Positions 8,489 through 15,902 of a stretch of 64,000 nt of DNA are shown one piece after another. The notes under the pieces are model-generated. The model was not told the origin of the DNA and did not search any database. It saw only the letters and a program-made list of their open reading frames with translations. Positions within the stretch are counted from its first letter, which is position 1, and each line of letters opens with the position of its first letter. The stretch is from contig JAEWTL010000026.1 of the NCBI GenBank assembly GCA_023459495.1, positions 1 through 64,000 on the forward strand, in the 5' to 3' direction. Origin of the DNA: Bacillota bacterium. GTDB taxonomy: Bacteria; Bacillota; Clostridia; Christensenellales; SZUA-584. The position numbers and the translations under genes were made by a program.

Positions 8489-9424
8489 ATGGATAAGTGT
8501 CCGAAATGCGGCAATAAGCTCAGCAGTATCGACGTATTGTGCCCCAGGTGCGGCTCACTGGTTGAGGTTGTGCAGATCAAAAGGGCTCAAAGCATACAGA
8601 GCACTTCCGGTACCTATGACTCGCCAACTAAGAAGCCCCCTCAGCAGAATCTGGTCGTTTATAATGACGATCTACCCTCCGAGGATATACTCCAAGAAAC
8701 CGGATTAGAGCCGGAGGCTAAGCTTGCGCCTGTACCCGATTATAATCCGCTGGTTCAGGAGCCTGCTCCTCCCACTTTTGATATTCCGAGCCTTGATCTC
8801 GAGCCGGAGTTGCATGCCGAGGAAGATGAAGTCGGTACAGAGGCCGACTATCTTGCGTTGCTAAAAAACATGAATCTCCCGGAGCTTGAAGATATCAATG
8901 AAGCCGACGAGGTCGATGACGACCTGGCCAGCGCAATTCGCGAGTTAACCGGCAGTACTGATGAGCCTGTAATCCAACCGAGTTTTAATGAAATCGCCGT
9001 CCCGGTTTCTGATGCCCCTCACCGCTGGCTGGAAATCGAAGAATTAGCAGAGGCCGCGGCTACCGAAGCGTTTCCCATAAGAACGCAACCCGATCCGCCA
9101 CTGGCTGTCGCTGCATCCCTGCCGGAACAGCGCACGCTGCCGCCTTTGCCGGAACAGCATCCACTACCTGAACAGCGGCGCTATCATTCTGACAACGCAA
9201 AGAGAAGAAAATTGGCATCGTCGCGCGGTGCTGGGCGTGTTGTAATGATGGTTTTTATCTGGATTTTCATTACTTGCGCAGTTTTCTGCGGATTCTACTT
9301 TTTTGATCAGTATGTTGTGAGCCATTATGGCAGTTACCAGACCATGCTTGACGACATATCCGGCGGACAAATCAATTTTGGTTCCCCAAGAGACACGATA
9401 CCGGTATCTCCTGAATCGACCTAA
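8489..9424 (+). CDS. zinc-ribbon membrane protein, function unknown
   Basis: A 311-residue protein I cannot assign beyond domain level. It opens with a zinc ribbon (CPKCG at 4-8 and CPRCG at 18-22), continues through a long acidic, proline-rich and probably disordered region (about 40-235), and has one hydrophobic helix near 251-273 (VVMMVFIWIFITCAVFCGF). About 38 residues follow the helix. The predicted topology is a cytoplasmic zinc ribbon with the short tail outside, a layout shared by many uncharacterised Firmicutes zinc-ribbon proteins. The start ATG has GGAGG 7 bases upstream. It is divergent from nifS and convergent with an NlpC/P60 gene, with a shared terminator between, so it is probably monocistronic. 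Confidence 0.75.
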   Translation: MDKCPKCGNKLSSIDVLCPRCGSLVEVVQIKRAQSIQSTSGTYDSPTKKPPQQNLVVYNDDLPSEDILQETGLEPEAKLAPVPDYNPLVQEPAPPTFDIPSLDLEPELHAEEDEVGTEADYLALLKNMNLPELEDINEADEVDDDLASAIRELTGSTDEPVIQPSFNEIAVPVSDAPHRWLEIEELAEAAATEAFPIRTQPDPPLAVAASLPEQRTLPPLPEQHPLPEQRRYHSDNAKRRKLASSRGAGRVVMMVFIWIFITCAVFCGFYFFDQYVVSHYGSYQTMLDDISGGQINFGSPRDTIPVSPEST

Positions 9425-9434
9425 AATTCAGAAT

Positions 9435-9472
9435 AAAAAAACGGGATGTCCATATGAGACATCCGTTTTTTT
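9435..9472. terminator. bidirectional terminator between zinc-ribbon and NlpC/P60 genes
   Basis: A stem of about 15 bp with a single bulge (9435-9450 with 9458-9472), having A-run and T-run arms on opposite sides, so it can terminate both convergent genes. Confidence 0.8.
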
Positions 9473-9479
9473 ATATGAG

Positions 9480-10811
9480 CTAAAAGATTCTTCTCGCACA
9501 TATGAAATTTGCCTTCCAATAAGACGAAGTGAGTACTGTTGTACTAATTCGCACCTTGCCCTGAGTAGAGGATGCATCGATCATCTGCCCGCCACCCAAG
9601 TAGATGCCAACATGGCCCTTAAAGCAGATTATATCGCCTCGTTTCATATCCGACATACTGGTTACTTTAGGAATGCCGCATTTTGCCCACCCTGAAGACG
9701 TCATATATCCGATACTATATCCGGCTTGATTTAAGCAATAGTAGACCAGACCGGAGCAGTCGAAAACTTCAGGGCCTTTACCGCCCAGTACATACCTGCT
9801 GCCGATCAGCGACTGGGCAACCGATATCATTGCTTCTACTTTTGCCGAGTCAGGTTCCCATGTGGCAATTGTGGAGCCTCCCCCATGACTACCGCTACTA
9901 TTGCTACCGCTACTATTGCTTCCGCTACTGCTACTGCCGCCTGTGGCAGACCGCGCAGAGTCGGAGAACAATGCTTCGCGCGTTGCCGGGCCTACGTTGC
10001 CATCAGCATAAAGTCCGTTCCGTTTTTGAAAGCTCTTAACCGCGGTTTCCGTCTTATCTCCGAATTCTCCTGTGATCTCACCCGAAAAATATTTGAGTTC
10101 CTTAAGACGTTCCTGAATGGTGGAAACATCCGTGCCTCTGTCGCCTTTTTTTACGGTATACGGCATTGCGTCTTCAGCGAACAAGGCATTTACGGTCTCT
10201 TCGCCCAAAATGCCATCCACCTGCAGCGAATGCTTACGCTGAAAAAGCTGCAGCGCATATTGAGTACCGGTGCCATAGTAATCTGTCGGCTCGTCTGAGC
10301 CAAGATAACCCAGATCCATCAGCCGTTCCTGCACAGAAATTATCCGCGGATCGTGACATCCCGGAAGTAATGCTGCTATTTCCGCAACTGTTGTAGGAAC
10401 AGGCGTGGGGATTGCTGTGGGAGATGCCAAATACGCGACCGGCGACACAAGCGCTTCCGTTGGTTCAGCACTCATAACCGGGATGGGTGTTTGGTATGCT
10501 GCAGCTTCTCCTTGCTTTGAACCTGAACTTAAAGCAACGCCTAGAATTACCGAAGCAATAACCAAGCCTGCGGTACATGCGGCTGTCAGCAAAATCGCCC
10601 GTTTACTCCAACTGCGAAAAAAACTGCTGATATCACCGCGTTTTGAGGGAATCGGCTTGCGGTTCCCACTGCGATAAGATGTGCGATTTACTGTCCTTCC
10701 TGTATGATCATTATGAACTGCAGCGCTTCGGGAACGGTGTATAGAAAGCCTTCTGATGGAGTTGAGCACTTTTGTGCTCAACTCTCGTATTTGTTTCATA
10801 AGGTTATGCAT
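9480..10811 (-). CDS. membrane-anchored NlpC/P60 peptidoglycan endopeptidase with two PG-binding domains
   Basis: Cell-wall hydrolase expected to cut stem-peptide bonds of peptidoglycan outside the membrane. The 443 residues contain a basic N-terminal segment, one membrane helix (around 70-95, AILLTAACTAGLVIASVIL), a Pro/Thr-rich stretch, two PG_binding_1 repeats (each with an ALQLFQRKHSL- or AVKSFQKRNGL-type helix), a Ser/Gly linker and a C-terminal NlpC/P60 domain. The catalytic Cys is C352 (DCSGLVYYC) and the His is H400 (GHVGIYLG). The ATG at 10811 is 8 bases after CCGGAG. A longer frame to 10868 is unlikely because its start codon lies upstream of the predicted -10 box. It appears to be a single-gene unit. 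Confidence 0.88.
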   Translation of the reverse strand: MHNLMKQIRELSTKVLNSIRRLSIHRSRSAAVHNDHTGRTVNRTSYRSGNRKPIPSKRGDISSFFRSWSKRAILLTAACTAGLVIASVILGVALSSGSKQGEAAAYQTPIPVMSAEPTEALVSPVAYLASPTAIPTPVPTTVAEIAALLPGCHDPRIISVQERLMDLGYLGSDEPTDYYGTGTQYALQLFQRKHSLQVDGILGEETVNALFAEDAMPYTVKKGDRGTDVSTIQERLKELKYFSGEITGEFGDKTETAVKSFQKRNGLYADGNVGPATREALFSDSARSATGGSSSSGSNSSGSNSSGSHGGGSTIATWEPDSAKVEAMISVAQSLIGSRYVLGGKGPEVFDCSGLVYYCLNQAGYSIGYMTSSGWAKCGIPKVTSMSDMKRGDIICFKGHVGIYLGGGQMIDASSTQGKVRISTTVLTSSYWKANFICARRIF

Positions 10812-10856
10812 GAATTTATCTCCGGTTAATCGCAATTGACTGATTTCATCCTGAAA

Positions 10857-10885
10857 ATTATACAACATCCTCCGGCTGTTTCCAA
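10857..10885 (-). promoter_or_regulatory. sigma-A promoter of the NlpC/P60 gene
   Basis: TTGGAA (complement of 10880-10885), a 17-base spacer and a perfect TATAAT (complement of 10857-10862) on the minus strand. Its position rules out the longer start at 10868. Confidence 0.7.
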
Positions 10886-10969
10886 TACATTTTAGTGAAG
10901 CTTGCCAATTGTATATATAGGTTCACCAAAGCTGTAATGTCCTTAGTTGTATTAAGCATTCTAAGCGTA

Positions 10970-10998
10970 TTGTAAAGACACCATACTTCTAATATAAT
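10970..10998 (+). promoter_or_regulatory. sigma-A promoter of the DUF6485 gene
   Basis: TTGTAA (10970-10975), a 17-base spacer and TATAAT (10993-10998), ending 22 bases before the start codon. Confidence 0.7.
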
Positions 10999-11020
10999 TA
11001 AAAAAACATCAGGAGGATAT

Positions 11021-11212
11021 ATGCCAGCCTGCGATAATAAACACGAATGTACCTGTACATATCCCTGCAGCCGTCACGGCAAATGCTGTGAATGCATCGC
11101 TTATCATCGCCGAATGGGAGAAGTGCCCGGTTGCCTTTTCTCAAAACACGGTGAGTCAACTTATGACCGGTCGGTCGATGCATTGTACCGTGATTCAAAT
11201 AAAAAACGCTGA
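11021..11212 (+). CDS. small cysteine-rich DUF6485 protein
   Basis: A 63-residue cytoplasmic protein with the pattern of DUF6485, a small family found mainly in anaerobes: CTCTYPCSRHGKCCECIAYH near residues 10-29 and a conserved EVPGCLFS near 33-41. The cysteines and histidines look like a metal-binding knuckle; function is unknown. The ATG follows AGGAGG by 6 bases and a good promoter stands 22 bases before it, so a real gene is well supported despite its size. The stop codon is inside a hairpin shared with the convergent GIY-YIG gene. Confidence 0.82.
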   Translation: MPACDNKHECTCTYPCSRHGKCCECIAYHRRMGEVPGCLFSKHGESTYDRSVDALYRDSNKKR

Positions 11213-11227
11213 TTTAGTACAGCGTTT
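11204..11227. terminator. hairpin spanning the convergent stops of the DUF6485 and GIY-YIG genes
   Basis: An 8-bp stem AAACGCTG (11204-11211) with CAGCGTTT (11220-11227). Both stop codons lie inside it; the A-run to its left could serve as the T-tract for the minus strand. Confidence 0.4.
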
Positions 11228-11558
11228 CCGTTTCGGCCTGATCAGTCATTAACTTCAGTAAATCAGCGATTTCATTTTGAAATTCTGCATCCGTTTGCGC
11301 TTCTTTTTGTGTCAGCGTCTCCAGAATTTCAAATTCAAAAGCTTTACCACGATATTTTGCCCAATCTTCACGAAGTTTTGGGTGGACGCACCCTCCTGTG
11401 CTTTGCGCGAACGCAAACCGGTTTTTGCTTCCCATTATATCGGCGGTGCTGAGAATTAGCCGTTTCCCGTTTTCTTTACAACGGATAGCGTATACTCCGC
11501 CTTGCTGTAAACGCTCCTTATATTTTGCGGCAGCCTGCCGCCTTTCCTGCTTATCCAT
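11214..11558 (-). CDS. GIY-YIG nuclease-like protein
   Basis: A 114-residue single-domain protein with a GIY-YIG-type start: GGVYAIRC near residue 20 stands for the first strand motif, followed by KRLILSTADIMGSKNRF. The remainder is a helical core ending in an acidic tail. Stand-alone proteins of this size in Firmicutes are annotated as GIY-YIG family but lack much of the canonical motif, and nuclease activity has not been shown for them as far as I know. It lies 2 bases downstream of the DUF6530 gene, so the pair is co-transcribed from the strong promoter at 12078-12106. The start has GGGG 8 bases upstream. Confidence 0.72.
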   Translation of the reverse strand: MDKQERRQAAAKYKERLQQGGVYAIRCKENGKRLILSTADIMGSKNRFAFAQSTGGCVHPKLREDWAKYRGKAFEFEILETLTQKEAQTDAEFQNEIADLLKLMTDQAETETLY

Positions 11559-11560
11559 TT

Positions 11561-12040
11561 CTAATACCCCATCTGTTTTAATAGTCTTGCCAATGCGGAA
11601 AGCCGCTCTCCGATCAGTTCGTCATCTTTAGCCAGCGCATTGCGAAACAGTTCGATATCCTCATCAATCATTGGGTTATCGGTGCATACCGAAACCGTCA
11701 TAGCATCTCCCTGCAACCCGATACGGTCAATCGTTGGATGCTGCGGATCATACGGTTCCGAGTTTCTGTATGCCTCCCGAAAGTACTGCAGCGAGCGACA
11801 AACAAGCAGCGAAAGATCCAAAACACGGTGCAAAGGAAGCTCTTCCGACTGTCTGGACCATTTCTCTCCCGTATACCGCCAGACCTTTGCGGATATGTCA
11901 ACGCGTCCGCGGTCGTTCCACTGCGCAAGCCCTAAAGATAGTCCCTGCGTGTCCGATTGGTGTGCGTACCGACCGTCAATATTCTCGTAATCCTCCGACA
12001 CGATAACTGGCTTATGTTTCAGAGTGACTGGTATTTTCAT
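11561..12040 (-). CDS. DUF6530 family protein
   Basis: A 159-residue soluble protein that I match to DUF6530 by its N-terminus (LKHKPVIVSEDYENIDGRYA) and the central SLGLAQWNDRGRVDISAKVWRYTGEKWSRQSEELPLHR region, quoted here only in outline. No catalytic motif is evident and no function is known. It is the first gene of a two-gene unit with the GIY-YIG-like gene. Expression is probably both strong and controlled: there is a consensus promoter, and a perfect palindrome lies between its -10 box and the start codon. The ribosome-binding site GAGGGG is close to the ATG (3-4 bases). Confidence 0.72.
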   Translation of the reverse strand: MKIPVTLKHKPVIVSEDYENIDGRYAHQSDTQGLSLGLAQWNDRGRVDISAKVWRYTGEKWSRQSEELPLHRVLDLSLLVCRSLQYFREAYRNSEPYDPQHPTIDRIGLQGDAMTVSVCTDNPMIDEDIELFRNALAKDDELIGERLSALARLLKQMGY

Positions 12041-12056
12041 AATCCCCTCTTAGTTA

Positions 12057-12073
12057 ATTAGTAAATTACTAAT
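12057..12073. promoter_or_regulatory. palindromic operator candidate downstream of the DUF6530 promoter
   Basis: A perfect inverted repeat ATTAGTAA-A-TTACTAAT (8-bp arms, 1-base centre) just after the -10 box, about where transcription would start. The position and symmetry fit a dimeric repressor of the MarR or similar winged-helix class; no candidate regulator gene is adjacent. Confidence 0.5.
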
Positions 12074-12077
12074 ATTA

Positions 12078-12106
12078 ATTATAGATGGATTCTATCTGCA
12101 TGTCAA
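12078..12106 (-). promoter_or_regulatory. consensus sigma-A promoter of the DUF6530/GIY-YIG unit
   Basis: On the minus strand TTGACA (complement of 12101-12106), a 17-base spacer and TATAAT (complement of 12078-12083): both boxes match consensus exactly. Confidence 0.85.
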
Positions 12107-12110
12107 TCAA

Positions 12111-12161
12111 TAAAAAAATTAGTCCCAGGACCTTAAAGCCTTAGCTCGTGATCCCGGGACT
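12111..12161 (-). terminator. Rho-independent terminator of the DUF4153-like gene
   Basis: A 10-bp stem with one mismatch (12152-12161 with 12121-12130), then a run of seven T on the minus strand, 30 bases after the stop codon of the upstream gene. Confidence 0.8.
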
Positions 12162-12190
12162 ATGGGTGTGTAGCCAAGTAGTTTTGCAGG

Positions 12191-13696
12191 TTATTCGATC
12201 AAGGATTGCAGCCTATCCAATGCGTGCTGCTCTGCAAGATTAAGCGATTGCCAGCCATACTCGTCTGCTCGCTCTTGAAGAATATTATAGGTCCAGCGTG
12301 CCTCCTGTTGTGCTGATAAATCATAGGCTTCGGGATGCACTTCGACAAAGGCACAGGCACCGGCCAGCGCTTCTCCCGATAAGTCGAACAAATAAGCCGT
12401 ATCGATCTTTTCTCCCTGCTCATAACGCGCTATATTGTGCTGTACAACGAAATGCTCCGGGTTGATCGCTACAATCGTACAGAAATAGATCAGCGCAGTC
12501 ACTGCGAATAATTTCGCGGGTTTGACTCTTTCACTAAAAACACGTATCAGCATAATAAGGTTGAATAGTGCGAGCAGCAGCATGAAGGAATGGGACAAAA
12601 ACCGTGATACGGTAAACCCGAACGACTCTTCATAGAGGCTGATGCGCAGATGCGATGAAGCGAGGATGACGAAGTTAAACGCCACAAGCAGGACATATAG
12701 CGTTTTGAGGTAAGGCTGTGGCTTCTGGTCTTCACGTTTCTTTGTATACCGCATTGACAGCGACAGCAGCACAAAGTTCAGACATGTGATGAACATCATT
12801 TCGCTGAAGCCGCGCACCGCATACTCTGAACTCGTCAATCCCAGCACACTGCGCAACGTCTCCTGTGGCTCAAAGAAATAGCTGAATTGTATCGCGGCAA
12901 AAAGCACATATATCACGCTGGCAAACGAAAGCGCAATTGATGATGTAACGCTTTCAATCGGCCGCTTTCCCTCACTCTGTTTTGCAGTCAACGGACCGGT
13001 TACGTTTTTCAGCTTTGCATTGGCGATCAGTCCTGCGGTCAATGAAGCCCCAAACAGGAACAGAAATGCATACAGCAATATGGTACCTATATCGACATCG
13101 CGGAAGAATTCATCGACTTGTTTTGCCATGTTTTCATCCGCAGAAGCCAGAATCGGGATAATTACGATCAGCAATACGATACCAGTCAAAACGCCAATGA
13201 TCACGCCTTTACGATTCTTCCTGCCGCCTTTGAATATCGCGTTTAACACTCCGGCAACAAAGCTGCCGATGCCAATCACTGCCCGATTGATTACACCAAA
13301 AAAAATGTCCACCAGAAATGCCGGTCGATACCAAGGATGCAAGGCCACACCGGAAACCACCAGATATTGAACGAACATTACAAAGAGGATTACGAGCACG
13401 CTTAAAACATTGAGGCCAGTGCTGCCCGTAAAAAGCATAACGCTTAAAAAGACGACTGGAATACAAGCGAGATAGATTAAAGGCTCATCGCGAAAGGTTT
13501 TAACGACGAATGCCTTTCTGTTCAACCAGGCGAGGACATATACGAGCAGCGTAAAACAAAGAGCATTGAGACCTATGCTCTGACGGGCGAAAAGGCAGGC
13601 AAACAGAACCCCAAAAGCCGCCGTACTGATCAGAAGCCTCACAGGCAGCCGGGTTACAAAGGTGGTTTCAAGCGTACTTCCGGGTGTGTTTTCCAT
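12191..13696 (-). CDS. multi-pass membrane protein, DUF4153/DUF4173-like
   Basis: A 501-residue integral membrane protein with about 11-12 hydrophobic helices spread from residue 18 to 405, followed by a soluble tail of about 95 residues. The tail has the pattern INPEHFVVQHNIARYEQGEKID followed by a helical-repeat-like stretch, which resembles the C-terminus of DUF4153/DUF4173 proteins. No transport or enzymatic motif is visible and the function is unknown. GGAGG stands 9 bases before the ATG. A small open frame precedes it and overlaps its first 29 bases; both lie behind the promoter at 13849-13877. A strong terminator follows. Confidence 0.75.
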   Translation of the reverse strand: MENTPGSTLETTFVTRLPVRLLISTAAFGVLFACLFARQSIGLNALCFTLLVYVLAWLNRKAFVVKTFRDEPLIYLACIPVVFLSVMLFTGSTGLNVLSVLVILFVMFVQYLVVSGVALHPWYRPAFLVDIFFGVINRAVIGIGSFVAGVLNAIFKGGRKNRKGVIIGVLTGIVLLIVIIPILASADENMAKQVDEFFRDVDIGTILLYAFLFLFGASLTAGLIANAKLKNVTGPLTAKQSEGKRPIESVTSSIALSFASVIYVLFAAIQFSYFFEPQETLRSVLGLTSSEYAVRGFSEMMFITCLNFVLLSLSMRYTKKREDQKPQPYLKTLYVLLVAFNFVILASSHLRISLYEESFGFTVSRFLSHSFMLLLALFNLIMLIRVFSERVKPAKLFAVTALIYFCTIVAINPEHFVVQHNIARYEQGEKIDTAYLFDLSGEALAGACAFVEVHPEAYDLSAQQEARWTYNILQERADEYGWQSLNLAEQHALDRLQSLIE

Positions 13697-13817
13697 CTCG
13701 ATCTACCTCCTTTTCTTTATTTTGCTCATCGTGTTTTTGATTTTCGTTTGATTTTGTATCTCTGTCATCAGAGCTATGTTCAAGAAAGTACTGGTAGAGA
13801 TATGCTGTATCGGTCAT
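13668..13817 (-). CDS. possible small hydrophilic protein upstream of the DUF4153-like gene
   Basis: A 49-codon open frame starting MTDTAYLYQYFLEHS and continuing as a very polar, Lys/Asp/Glu/Asn-rich tail. I do not recognise it. In favour of a gene: it starts about 25 bases after the predicted transcription start, has GGTGAT ahead of its ATG, and overlaps the next gene by 29 bases in a way compatible with coupling. Against: low complexity, no family, and the ribosome-binding site of the next gene lies within it. It could be a leader peptide or chance. Confidence 0.35.
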   Translation of the reverse strand: MTDTAYLYQYFLEHSSDDRDTKSNENQKHDEQNKEKEVDRDGKHTRKYA

Positions 13818-13848
13818 CAATGAATCACCGTCCTTTCCTCTCGCAGGG

Positions 13849-13877
13849 ATAATATCATTACAAATTCCATTTGTCAA
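13849..13877 (-). promoter_or_regulatory. sigma-A promoter of the DUF4153-like unit
   Basis: TTGACA (complement of 13872-13877), 17 bases, TATTAT (complement of 13849-13854) on the minus strand. Confidence 0.75.
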
Positions 13878-13958
13878 TTAATATTTATTGTATTTCAATA
13901 ATTTTATTTTGTTCCACAGTAAAAGTATTATGCCTGTTAAATTGTGCTGATTGAACAT

Positions 13959-13989
13959 AAAAAAGCGCTTCGTACAATGTACGAAGCGC
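13959..13989 (-). terminator. Rho-independent terminator of tig-clpP-clpX
   Basis: A perfect 11-bp GC-rich stem (GCGCTTCGTAC at 13965-13975 with 13979-13989) and a 3-base loop, then six T on the minus strand, 13 bases after the clpX stop. Confidence 0.9.
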
Positions 13990-14001
13990 AGTATTTTGCT
14001 T

Positions 14002-15285
14002 TTAAGCGAGACTTTCGCGTTTTGCTTTGGGAAGCGCCTTTTGCTTACTGTCCTTTTCTCCAAGGATCAGCATCGGCACCTTGGCATTACGCACGGTTTC
14101 TTTGGTGACAACGCATTTCTTCACATCCGTGCGTGAAGGAATCTCATACATCACATCGAGCATGATGGACTCAAGAATCGCCCGCAGGCCTCTGGCGCCT
14201 GTCTTGCGTTCTATTGCAAGCTTGGCAATCTCGATAAGCGCGTCATCTTCAAACTCAAGCTGCACTCCATCCATCTCCACCAGCTTGGAGAACTGCTTAA
14301 CAAGCGCGTTCTTCGGCTGCGTCAGAATACTCACCAGTGCCTTCTCGTCCAACTGGTGCAGCGGTACGATGATGGGCACGCGGCCTACGAACTCCGGAAT
14401 CAAGCCGAACTTGATGAGATCCTCCGGCAGCATGTTCATATAGAGATCCATCACGTCTTTGTTGACGTTGGATACGATCTGTGCGCCGAAGCCCATTGTC
14501 TTCTTGCCAATACGGCGCTCAATGATGCTTTCCAGACCGCCAAAGGCTCCACCGCAGATGAACAGAATGTTGGTCGTGTCAATCTGCAGGAACTCCTGGT
14601 GCGGATGCTTACGCCCGCCCTGCGGCGGCACGCTTGCTACAGTACCTTCGATAATTTTCAGCAGAGCCTGCTGCACACCCTCGCCCGATACGTCGCGCGT
14701 GATGGAAGGATTATCTCCCTTGCGTGCAATTTTGTCGACCTCATCGATATATATGATGCCGCGCTGGGCACGCTCAATGTCGTAATCTGCCGCCTGAATG
14801 AGCTTTAAGAGAATGTTTTCCACGTCCTCGCCCACATAGCCTGCTTCGGTCAGCGATGTGGCGTCTGCCATGGCAAACGGCACATTGAGGATGCGCGCCA
14901 GCGTCTGTGCAAGCAACGTTTTACCGGAGCCTGTAGGCCCAAGCATTACGATGTTGCTTTTCTGCAGTTCAACGCTATCCTGTTTTACGTCGCTGTTGAT
15001 GCGCTTGTAGTGGTTATATACCGCTACCGCAAGGTTCTTCTTCGCAAGCTGCTGACCGATTACATATTCGTCCAATGCCGTTACGATCTCAGCAGGCTTC
15101 GGAATATCGCCCATTTCAAAAGTGGACGCATCCTGATAGTCTTCTTCAATGATCTCTTTGCAGAGCTCAATGCACTCGTTACAAATATAAACACCCGGAC
15201 CGGCGACGAGTCTTCTGACCTGCTCCTGCGCCTTGCCACAGAAAGAACACTTTAATTGTTTGGTGTCGTCATTGTAATTAGCCAT
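14002..15285 (-). CDS. clpX: ATP-dependent Clp protease ATP-binding subunit ClpX
   Basis: AAA+ unfoldase that recognises tagged or native substrates and feeds them to ClpP. The 427 residues show the N-terminal zinc-binding domain (C13, C16, C35, C38), Walker A GPTGSGKT (116-123), the pore loop GYVGED, Walker B IIYIDEVDK, and the ClpP-docking loop near RRIGKKTMGFG, where the usual IGF tripeptide reads MGF. The C-terminal sensor-2 domain is complete, so length and architecture are normal. It lies 15 bases after clpP with AGGTG ahead of its ATG and ends at a strong terminator, making it the last gene of tig-clpP-clpX. Confidence 0.98.
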   Translation of the reverse strand: MANYNDDTKQLKCSFCGKAQEQVRRLVAGPGVYICNECIELCKEIIEEDYQDASTFEMGDIPKPAEIVTALDEYVIGQQLAKKNLAVAVYNHYKRINSDVKQDSVELQKSNIVMLGPTGSGKTLLAQTLARILNVPFAMADATSLTEAGYVGEDVENILLKLIQAADYDIERAQRGIIYIDEVDKIARKGDNPSITRDVSGEGVQQALLKIIEGTVASVPPQGGRKHPHQEFLQIDTTNILFICGGAFGGLESIIERRIGKKTMGFGAQIVSNVNKDVMDLYMNMLPEDLIKFGLIPEFVGRVPIIVPLHQLDEKALVSILTQPKNALVKQFSKLVEMDGVQLEFEDDALIEIAKLAIERKTGARGLRAILESIMLDVMYEIPSRTDVKKCVVTKETVRNAKVPMLILGEKDSKQKALPKAKRESLA

Positions 15286-15300
15286 GATTCACCTCGTTTT

Positions 15301-15888
15301 CTACTTTTCCTTAGCCGGTATGATCTCATCGATCAAACCGTATTCCAGCGCTTCATCCGCGCTCATGAAGTTATCTCTCTCCGTATCTGCCGTCACTTTT
15401 TTTACAGGCTGCCCCGTGCGCTCAGACAGAATTTCGTTCATCTTTTTCTTCAGTTTAGCGATATGCTCCGCATGGATAAGAATATCCGTCGCCTGTCCCT
15501 TTGCGCCGCCCGAAACCTGATGAATCATGATCTCGCTGTTGGGCAGAGCTTTACGCTTGCCCTTCTTTCCCGCGGCGAGCAGGAAGGCGCCCATCGACGC
15601 GGCCATACCGATACAGATCGTCGATACGTCGCAACGCACATGTTGCATCGTATCATAAATCGCCATACCAGCCGTAACCGAGCCACCCGGGCTGTTGATG
15701 TAAAGGAAAATGTCCTTATCCGGGTCCTCTGCCTCGAGGAAGATCAACTGCGCAACGATAAGGTTGGCCATGTCGTCCTCGATCTCTCCGCCTACGAATA
15801 TAATGCGATCTTTAAGCAGCCGAGAGTAGATATCGTAGCTGCGTTCGCCCTTGCTCGTCTGTTCAATTACATAGGGTATTAATGTCAT
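15301..15888 (-). CDS. clpP: ATP-dependent Clp protease proteolytic subunit ClpP
   Basis: Serine protease that forms the tetradecameric chamber degraded substrates enter from ClpX. The 195 residues carry the full triad: Ser98 (AASMGA), His123 (MIHQVSGG) and Asp172 (DTERDNFM). I start it at the ATG at 15888 because GGAGGGG lies 6 bases upstream and the resulting MTLIPYVIEQ matches the family N-terminus; a start at 15906 would place the ribosome-binding site inside the gene. That site overlaps the 3' end of tig, whose stop codon is 14 bases upstream of the start. Confidence 0.98.
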   Translation of the reverse strand: MTLIPYVIEQTSKGERSYDIYSRLLKDRIIFVGGEIEDDMANLIVAQLIFLEAEDPDKDIFLYINSPGGSVTAGMAIYDTMQHVRCDVSTICIGMAASMGAFLLAAGKKGKRKALPNSEIMIHQVSGGAKGQATDILIHAEHIAKLKKKMNEILSERTGQPVKKVTADTERDNFMSADEALEYGLIDEIIPAKEK

Positions 15889-15902
15889 TTTCGGCCCCTC
15901 CG

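Noticed and set aside
10812..10868. N-terminal extension of the NlpC/P60 protein
   Set aside because: The upstream ATG lies before the predicted -10 box, so it would not be on the transcript.
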